Origin: Bacteroidota bacterium
GTDB lineage: Bacteria > Bacteroidota > Bacteroidia > Bacteroidales > Lentimicrobiaceae
Reading direction: 5' to 3'
Length of the DNA stretch: 64,000 nt
Assembly (NCBI GenBank): GCA_009773515.1
Contig: WSXX01000011.1
Span: 1 to 64,000 of the forward strand
The notes under the pieces were generated by a model, which was not told where the DNA came from, searched no databases, and saw only the letters and a list, made by a program, of their open reading frames with translations. Every line of letters starts with the position of its first letter. Within the stretch, counting starts at the first letter, position 1. Shown here one piece after another: positions 58,279 through 64,000 of this stretch. The translations under genes and the position numbers were made by a program.

Positions 58279-59268
58279 ATGAAAAGAATCGCTTCAATAT
58301 ACCTGTTCGCAATACTGCTTTTTTTATCACCGGTTTTTCTTTACGGACAGGGCGGTCCTAAAATCGCTTATAAGGATTACATTGAGAAATACAGAGAAAT
58401 TGCAGTTCGGAAAATGCATGAATACAAAATTCCGGCCAGCATAACGCTGGCGCAGGGTATTCTTGAATCGGGCAGCGGAAAATCTGCACTTGCAGTAAAT
58501 GCAAATAACCATTTTGGTATAAAGTGCCATAAGGAATGGACCGGCATGACTTACACCATGGATGATGATGAGAAAAATGAATGTTTCAGAAAGTATGCTT
58601 CCCCTGAAGAATCATTCGACGACCACTCCTTTTTTCTGACTTCGAGACCAAGATATGCCGGTTTATTTGCCCTCGATATTATGGATTACCGCGGCTGGGC
58701 GCATGGATTAAAAAGCGCCGGTTATGCTACCAATCCTAAATATGCTGAAATCCTGATCAGGATTATCGAAGAGAATGAACTGTATCTTTATGACAATCCT
58801 TCAAAAGAATTATTTGCAGATAAAACACCAAAAAAGACCAAAGAAAACAAAGAAAAAACTTCGGATCAGGCAATAGCCAGGGCTCTGGAACTTAATCCTT
58901 CACGCTTGACTTTTGTAGAAATCTATGATGGAAACCGCTCCATTTATATGAACAACGGTGTAAAACTCATTTTTGCAAGAGCCGGTGACAACATCCACAC
59001 CATTGCCAAAGATTTTGGAGTTCATGCTTTCCAGATTCAAAAATATAACGAACTTGGCAAAAATGAACCCATTGCTGAAGGACAAGCCATTTATATTGTT
59101 CCCAAGAAAAATAAATCGAAAGAAGGCAGTCACAAACTGTCAAATGGAGAAACAATGCGAGATATAGCGCGGTTTTATGGCGTTAAACTTAAATCACTCT
59201 ACAAAATAAACGGGCTGCAATCCGGGCATGAACCGGAAGCCGGAACAACAATCAAACTAAAAAAGTAG
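58279..59268 (+). CDS. Secreted glucosaminidase (GH73-like) with two LysM domains
   Basis: This is a peptidoglycan hydrolase of 329 residues. A signal peptide (MKRIASIYLFAILLFLSPVF) is followed by a mannosyl-glycoprotein endo-beta-N-acetylglucosaminidase-like domain (about 30-165; IPASITLAQGILESGSGKSA with the candidate catalytic Glu, NNHFGIKCHKEW, YRGWAHGLKSAGYATNP). A linker and two C-terminal LysM repeats (about 233-278 and 287-329) follow. It should act on cell-wall glycan strands in the periplasm, in growth or division. An in-frame ATG six bases upstream (58273) is an alternative start. Confidence 0.87.
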   Translation: MKRIASIYLFAILLFLSPVFLYGQGGPKIAYKDYIEKYREIAVRKMHEYKIPASITLAQGILESGSGKSALAVNANNHFGIKCHKEWTGMTYTMDDDEKNECFRKYASPEESFDDHSFFLTSRPRYAGLFALDIMDYRGWAHGLKSAGYATNPKYAEILIRIIEENELYLYDNPSKELFADKTPKKTKENKEKTSDQAIARALELNPSRLTFVEIYDGNRSIYMNNGVKLIFARAGDNIHTIAKDFGVHAFQIQKYNELGKNEPIAEGQAIYIVPKKNKSKEGSHKLSNGETMRDIARFYGVKLKSLYKINGLQSGHEPEAGTTIKLKK

Positions 59269-59504
59269 AAGTGCCTTTTTCCCCTGATATACTTATTGCC
59301 AGCAAGATTTGCAGATACTTACAAATAATTCTTTAAGAAAAAGTTATATCAACGGATTACTTTTTCCGGAATCTGATATTAACTATTGATACTGCAATTT
59401 AAAGGTCTTTTTGTTCAGGGTCCTGGCATGCCTTGCTTCAATAATCTCCAGACTTATTCAGGCAGTATTATGGTTAATAAATTTATTTGGTTAATAAATT
59501 GGTT

Positions 59505-59534
59505 TAAAAAAGCACTGCTCAGGCGGTGCTTTTT
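59505..59534. terminator. Bidirectional terminator between convergent genes
   Basis: A 10-base stem (aaaaaagcac with gtgctttttt) around a 10-base loop has T runs on both strands. It serves the glucosaminidase gene on the + strand and the DUF3352-like gene on the minus strand. The stop codon of the latter (59534-59536) touches the A/T run. Two direct copies of ggttaataaatt lie just left of it (59471-59482, 59488-59499). Confidence 0.85.
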
Positions 59535-62260
59535 TATTTTATCTCCGTATAAACCGGTTTTCCATTTTTCATGGTGACCATCATTTCCGGTTTGCGTCCG
59601 CCCGGGTTAAAAATTACAGGATCCGACTGACTTTTCAACTTCAGCACCACTGGTTTTTTGTTTTTGCCCTGAAATAAAACAATATCGCCTGAACCCAGCT
59701 CTCTGATTGCAATCCATTGAACGCCTGAAGCTGAATTGTAAATTACAGGGCTACCAAAATCAGCACCTTTTTTTGAAAATCCGGCAAGTTCTTTCTTCAT
59801 TCGGGAATAAATTCCTATTCTGCCATTGCCGGCAAAGAGAAAATCCATTGAATTATCGCCATCAAAATCGGTATATACAAACCAGGGATCATTTCCGAAA
59901 TTCTCGAAACTGCTGTAAGAAATTACACCACTGGCAGAAATATAAACCAGTTGCCCGTCTTTTGATGCAGTCATAAATACTCCCTTGCTGTTGGTTTTGT
60001 TCTCAAATATTCCTGCTTTCTGCGATTTTCGGAAACCATCAGGCACTGAAATTCTGGTTCTGCCGCGCCGGTCTGCAATTCTGAGTTTACCATCAGAATA
60101 AGGAAACAGCAAATAATCTTTACCGGTGGTTCTGAAAAACAATGGCTGTTGAACCGGCAGCTGAAGTTCAGGCCTGCTCCAATCGGGCAATTCGCGTCCG
60201 GCAAGTGTAATGTTATAGATCTTTCCGTCCTTTCCGGGATATACAAGCCGGTAGTCACGGTTTCGGTCATAGTCGAACAAAGAAGCATTTCCAGCATTTC
60301 CACCCGGCAGACGGTGCGGCGAATTTTTCGCTTCTTTGCCATCAACGCCAATGATGTGAAAATGTGAATCGGTTATTATCACATAATTCCGCTTGCCGGT
60401 TTCTGCCGGAATTACTTCGAAAATATCGCCATTGGGCTTTCCTGTGCATTTAAACTGCCAGAGTTTCTTTCCCTCATCATCAAGCAAAGTAACTGAATTT
60501 GCATCCGCTATTGCTACCACTTTTTGTCCACCCTTTTGTCCTGAAAGTACCACAGGCTTCAAATTCGTTTTAAAACCAGAGGTAACTATCTCTTCCTTCG
60601 GCTCCTCTTTTGCAGGAATTTCCTCCTTCTTTTCATCTGAAACCGGTGGTTCCTGAACTTCTGATTCCTGTTTCTGTGATTCTGCATCCTGAGGAGTTGA
60701 AGCCTGAGCTAATGTCAAAAGCGGATTAAACACAATGCTTCCTTGTGTATATATCATGCTGTCGCCACCACTGTATTGAAGAATAATATGTTCGCAGGCC
60801 TGCAGATAACGCGTCCAGTTTTTTTCACTTTCAGATCGGGCTGCATTTATTATATCCGCAGCTGAAAAATAAATCAACAAATTACTTTTTTCATTCAGCA
60901 TATCAGTTGGAATCCGGCTTTTTAACTCCGTACCGGATTCCATTAACCGGCGACTGTATAAATCAATCAGTTCTGCCGAAGGCGAGAGCGCCACGTAATT
61001 GCTTGTAAACATGCAATAAAGTGAATCGGTGGTCGCAAACATTTCACCAAACAGTCGATCGGTAATGCCATTTGCCCTCATCTTTGGCAATGGCACTGCT
61101 GAGAAATTAATAAATGATTGAAGCGCTATCCTTGCACTGTCGGCATTTTTACTTTCAATAAGCAATAACAGATCTTTTCTGTTTCCATGACGAACATCTT
61201 TCAAAAGACTGACATTTGTTCCGATCCACGGTTTCAGATGATCATTCACACGGAATATATCGTTCCCGGAACCGCGTAAATCTGAACTTTTGTAGATCAG
61301 CTTCAGGGTATCCTTCACTTCCTGCTCCAGCAGAAAATTGTCAATATTATCAATCGACATTGAAACTGCCACTGCAAAATCAGCAGGGAATGCGTTGATA
61401 ACATCAAGCTGAGCAGGATTCTGCTTAATCATCCAGTTTTGGTTATCGGCCAGTGTAAATCCGCTCAGCATTACACGATCTTTGGCAATGGTGAGATCAA
61501 GTGCGCTCCATGATTTGAAAAAGCTGCCGATATCCATCTCATTTTTAAGGCTGTTTCTGGTAGAAAAATCAAAAAGAAGATCATTTCTGACAAAAAGAAC
61601 GGCATCAACCTTTTTGCCTGAAGCGGCATTAAGTTTTGCAAAACTCCTCTGATTTGTAAACGGATGAGCACTATTAATGGCTTGCCTTGATTCGCTGACC
61701 ATCTCAGGATTAAAACCTAATGTAAATATGCCGTTATGCAGGTAATACCAGATTGATTTTTGTCCGTTTCCAAGTACATAAATATCAGGATATTCCTTAT
61801 CTGCTTTGGCAGAAGTGATGTTATTGTCATTCAAAGCCGATAAAATACTTTTTTGGAGAGTACGTATAGATTTTCCACTGACTTCAACAGAAATCAGCAA
61901 ACCTGGCTTACCATCGGGATTAGGAAGAACAGACAAAATGAACCCGCTGTTTTCAAAAATATCCTGAAGCATAACATCATGCAAACCAAGTGAATCGACC
62001 ATGGAAGCAAGATCGTTGAACGAAATTCCGGAACCGGAAGCCTGCAACAATTCACCCAAACCTGAAGCCCGCGATTTGGCAATAAAATCAGCAATTGAAC
62101 CTGACCGCAGAATGGCAACCGTATTTGCAGGCACTGCATGAGTAAGCGGAAGCACGGGCTGTTTCAGAAATTTATAGGAGGTATAGGCAAACCTGAGTAA
62201 GAATACCAATGCAAGGATCAGCAGGGGAATCAGTAAAAGGAGATAGTTTTTTTTCTTCAT
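59534..62260 (-). CDS. DUF3352-like membrane-anchored protein with C-terminal propeller
   Basis: This 908-residue protein has an N-terminal anchor helix (about 5-25). A DUF3352-like periplasmic part follows (about 40-530; AVPANTVAILRSGSIADFIA, FGFNPE-type repeats, IPTDMLNEKSNLLIYFSAADI). Next is an acidic Pro/Glu/Lys-rich linker (about 535-575, DEKKEEIPAKEEPKEE) and then a beta-propeller to the end (KLWQFKCTGKPNG, FVYTDFDGDNSMDFLFAGN, an FG-GAP/VCBS-like blade). The role is unknown; the propeller suggests binding. A good -7 box lies 20 bases upstream. Confidence 0.72.
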   Translation of the reverse strand: MKKKNYLLLLIPLLILALVFLLRFAYTSYKFLKQPVLPLTHAVPANTVAILRSGSIADFIAKSRASGLGELLQASGSGISFNDLASMVDSLGLHDVMLQDIFENSGFILSVLPNPDGKPGLLISVEVSGKSIRTLQKSILSALNDNNITSAKADKEYPDIYVLGNGQKSIWYYLHNGIFTLGFNPEMVSESRQAINSAHPFTNQRSFAKLNAASGKKVDAVLFVRNDLLFDFSTRNSLKNEMDIGSFFKSWSALDLTIAKDRVMLSGFTLADNQNWMIKQNPAQLDVINAFPADFAVAVSMSIDNIDNFLLEQEVKDTLKLIYKSSDLRGSGNDIFRVNDHLKPWIGTNVSLLKDVRHGNRKDLLLLIESKNADSARIALQSFINFSAVPLPKMRANGITDRLFGEMFATTDSLYCMFTSNYVALSPSAELIDLYSRRLMESGTELKSRIPTDMLNEKSNLLIYFSAADIINAARSESEKNWTRYLQACEHIILQYSGGDSMIYTQGSIVFNPLLTLAQASTPQDAESQKQESEVQEPPVSDEKKEEIPAKEEPKEEIVTSGFKTNLKPVVLSGQKGGQKVVAIADANSVTLLDDEGKKLWQFKCTGKPNGDIFEVIPAETGKRNYVIITDSHFHIIGVDGKEAKNSPHRLPGGNAGNASLFDYDRNRDYRLVYPGKDGKIYNITLAGRELPDWSRPELQLPVQQPLFFRTTGKDYLLFPYSDGKLRIADRRGRTRISVPDGFRKSQKAGIFENKTNSKGVFMTASKDGQLVYISASGVISYSSFENFGNDPWFVYTDFDGDNSMDFLFAGNGRIGIYSRMKKELAGFSKKGADFGSPVIYNSASGVQWIAIRELGSGDIVLFQGKNKKPVVLKLKSQSDPVIFNPGGRKPEMMVTMKNGKPVYTEIK

Positions 62261-62279
62261 ATCAAAAAGGCAGGAACCT

Positions 62280-62287
62280 CAAATATA
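62280..62287 (-). promoter_or_regulatory. Putative -7 box for the DUF3352-like gene
   Basis: The minus strand reads TATATTTG, matching TAnnTTTG, 20 bases before the ATG. Confidence 0.5.
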
Positions 62288-62613
62288 TGCTAAAATAAAC
62301 GACCACACTATGTAAAAATCCGAAACTATTCAACAGTCAATTGTTGAAAAACTTCAAGTACATCACCCGGATATTTATTATACTACAAATCAGACAGATA
62401 TGAATCATAAGAATTGAATACAGCAGCTCAGTTTCATAACCAGCCCAACCTGACTTAAAGGGATTCTGAAGATAAATATAAAAAGTGACGGCGTTTTTGC
62501 TTCATTTCAGGAAGTATATCCCGAAAGAACTTACCAACCCGGATAAATCTGCCCAAACTTAAAAAAGCTGAGATGTATTTTCAGCATTCACTCAGAATAT
62601 CAGAAAAAAGCAG

Positions 62614-62621
62614 TAGGTTTG
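62614..62621 (+). promoter_or_regulatory. Putative -7 box for the 294-residue outer-membrane-like protein
   Basis: TAGGTTTG matches TAnnTTTG, 29 bases before the ATG at 62650. No -33 partner is evident. Confidence 0.4.
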
Positions 62622-62649
62622 ATGTGACAAAACAAAGGAATAAGAAAGT

Positions 62650-63534
62650 ATGAAGATTAAGATTCAAATGATTGCCATTCTGATGGCATTACTTTTTTCG
62701 GGCAAAATAAGCGCACAGAGCAACATATACTCCGATGAGGAAGAATGCAATAATCGCAGTGGGATTGAATACGGAGTCACTGCAGGATTTTATATTCCCG
62801 GCAACGGAACAGCAGGTTTCTATTCAGGGAAACCCGGCAATGAAAACAATGCAGAATATATCATGAAAAACAAGTATTGGTATGAAGACATTTACAGACT
62901 GACAGGTGCTTACGATACGGTTTTTATAAGGGAGTACCCCGGAAGAATGAGATACAATCCAACCTTCAATTTCGGACTTTTTGTAAAGTATGATATAAAT
63001 TGCCGTAAAGGTTTTTACCTGCAGTTTCATTACGCCAAACTTACTGCAAAAGACATTATTACCTTCGAAGTTGACCCACCCATAGATTTTCTTGCCGAGC
63101 CTGATATCAGGCTATACCCGGTAATCGGAACCGAAGAGCGTAATATGGTTGACCTCGGATTTACTTACGCCTTAGGAAATAATCCGGCTTCGCGGCTGGT
63201 TCTCGGAGGTGGAATAAGTATGAACAATACCCTGGTGAAGGAATCAGTTTTGAGAATTGAGGACAAACCTTTTAATATGGTCAACATTTATTCAGGAGGC
63301 CAATCATTTATTCCCGGAGCTGCACTTCAATCATATGAAATAAGGCAGGGCGGAATTGGTTTTGGAATTTTCGGTACTGTAAGCGGGCGGTTTGAATTTA
63401 GCCCGGCAATTGCGGTTGAACCCGGCGTAGCAGTTTATTACAAGCAAATAAATCTTGAATCTTACAGCGGATTTTATCCACAGTTCAACTTCTTTGTCAA
63501 GCTTTGTTTCCGCGATCTGGTTTCATTTCAATAA
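62650..63534 (+). CDS. Outer-membrane beta-barrel-like protein of unknown function
   Basis: This 294-residue exported protein has a signal peptide (about 1-23, ending KISAQ). The mature part alternates glycine/aromatic-rich amphipathic strands (GIEYGVTAGFYIPGNGTAGF, FNFGLFVKYDINCRKGFYLQ, DLGFTYALGNNPASRLVLGG, GFGIFGTVSGRFEFSP). The last strand, FYPQFNFFVKLCFRDLVSFQ, is aromatic-rich and close to a barrel ending. It looks like the outer-membrane beta-barrel (PorT-like) group. Function is unknown. Confidence 0.62.
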   Translation: MKIKIQMIAILMALLFSGKISAQSNIYSDEEECNNRSGIEYGVTAGFYIPGNGTAGFYSGKPGNENNAEYIMKNKYWYEDIYRLTGAYDTVFIREYPGRMRYNPTFNFGLFVKYDINCRKGFYLQFHYAKLTAKDIITFEVDPPIDFLAEPDIRLYPVIGTEERNMVDLGFTYALGNNPASRLVLGGGISMNNTLVKESVLRIEDKPFNMVNIYSGGQSFIPGAALQSYEIRQGGIGFGIFGTVSGRFEFSPAIAVEPGVAVYYKQINLESYSGFYPQFNFFVKLCFRDLVSFQ

Positions 63535-63565
63535 TAAATAAGGCTACCAAAGCCAGATTATTCGC

Positions 63566-64000
63566 TCACTTCAGATCAAGTTTAAGTTGTTCGCTCACAT
63601 TAAAAGTCAGGCGGTTCCAGGGTGTGAGTCCGAATTTGGCAATTGCTTTTCTGTGAAATGCTGTCGGATAGCCCATATTCTTGTTCCAGCCATATTCAGG
63701 AAACTCTTGATGCAGCGCTTTCATAAATTCATCGCGATGCGTTTTGGCAAGTATTGATGCAGCAGCAATTGACATATAAATTCCGTCTCCTTTAATGATG
63801 CATTGATGGTTTATCCCTGAATAAGGCGTAAAACGATTTCCATCAATCAACAACAATCCGGGTTTCGGATTAAGCTGATCTATAGCCAGATGCATTGCCA
63901 GAAAAGATGCTTTAAGAATATTGATGCGATCTATTAGTTCCGGGCCAACCTGTGCAACATGCCATTGGATGGCATCCTTTTCTATCTGAACCCTGAGTTT
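63566..64000 (-). CDS. rnhB: Ribonuclease HII, C-terminal part (cut by window edge)
   Basis: RNase HII removes ribonucleotides and RNA primers from RNA-DNA hybrids. About 144 residues are visible, the C-terminal two thirds of the roughly 200-residue family. The sequence DRINILKASFLAMHLAI, GLLLIDGN (a metal-binding Asp), IKGDGIYMSIAAASILAKTHRDEFM, YGWNKNMGYPTAFHRKAI and GLTPWNRLTFN are family motifs. The N-terminus with GVDEAGRG lies beyond base 64000. The gene converges on the outer-membrane-like gene with a 31-base gap. Confidence 0.92.
   Translation of the reverse strand, partial: KLRVQIEKDAIQWHVAQVGPELIDRINILKASFLAMHLAIDQLNPKPGLLLIDGNRFTPYSGINHQCIIKGDGIYMSIAAASILAKTHRDEFMKALHQEFPEYGWNKNMGYPTAFHRKAIAKFGLTPWNRLTFNVSEQLKLDLK

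Larger units (their letters stand above)
62261..62649. other. Intergenic region between divergent genes
   Basis: About 390 bases between divergent starts. Apart from the two -7 boxes at 62280-62287 and 62614-62621, I see no gene, repeat or structured element. Confidence 0.5.

Overview
The window looks like chromosomal DNA of a member of the phylum Bacteroidota, probably a free-living or environmental Bacteroidales-like organism. Four lines of evidence point there. Several secreted proteins end in type IX secretion (T9SS type A) sorting domains. Many genes have the Bacteroidota -7 promoter box TAnnTTTG 20-60 bases before their start. Gene families typical of the phylum are present (DUF4492 before cydA, DUF4783 before nadC, DUF4834 before a YfhO protein, a PASTA/RluD operon). 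Shine-Dalgarno sites are mostly weak. I cannot place it below phylum from the sequence alone.

Layout. 0.5-9 kb: an AI-2E family exporter converges on a leftward operon (PASTA protein, T9SS protein, RluD-type pseudouridine synthase, GT39 glycosyltransferase), followed by a membrane PAS sensor. 9-17 kb: a secreted trypsin-like protease, a cysteine-rich DUF116 protein, a 1.2-kilo-residue T9SS propeller protein and a four-helix-bundle protein. 17-20.4 kb: a cytochrome bd operon (DUF4492, cydA, cydB) ending in a previously unmarked 45-residue membrane protein that could be a CydX-like subunit. 20.4-27.2 kb: a repeat-rich gap, a TonB-dependent receptor and three small-to-medium secreted proteins, two of them beta-propellers. 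27.3-32 kb: a short leader ORF ending in PPGN plus a terminator hairpin in front of an Rnk/GreA-like gene, then rdgB, rlmH, DUF4783-nadC-yihY.

33-45 kb is a surface-glycan region. A flippase and an unrecognised GT-B-like protein read rightward. They meet a leftward operon that encodes what looks like a full set of GDP-linked legionaminic acid enzymes: dehydratase, aminotransferase, acetyltransferase, synthase, hydrolysing epimerase, CBS-nucleotidyltransferase and CMP-sugar synthetase. A KdsC-like phosphatase sits upstream and gpsA diverges from it. 45-51.5 kb holds a GT4 glycosyltransferase, a YfhO membrane protein, DUF4834, rpmH and a PepD-type dipeptidase.

51.5-55.2 kb is an AT-rich accessory stretch with a broken ORF6N gene, three degenerate fragments that read like the core of RHS-repeat proteins, and three orphan genes (two exported, one membrane). 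55.3-64 kb returns to ordinary genes: rsmG in an operon with an OmpR-type two-component pair, a LysM glucosaminidase, a DUF3352-like propeller fusion, an outer-membrane-like protein and the end of rnhB, cut by the window edge.

A dispersed repeat of about 150-175 bases occurs four times in intergenic gaps. Two of its copies carry extra 24-25-base insertions. No rRNA, tRNA, intact insertion sequence or CRISPR array was seen.
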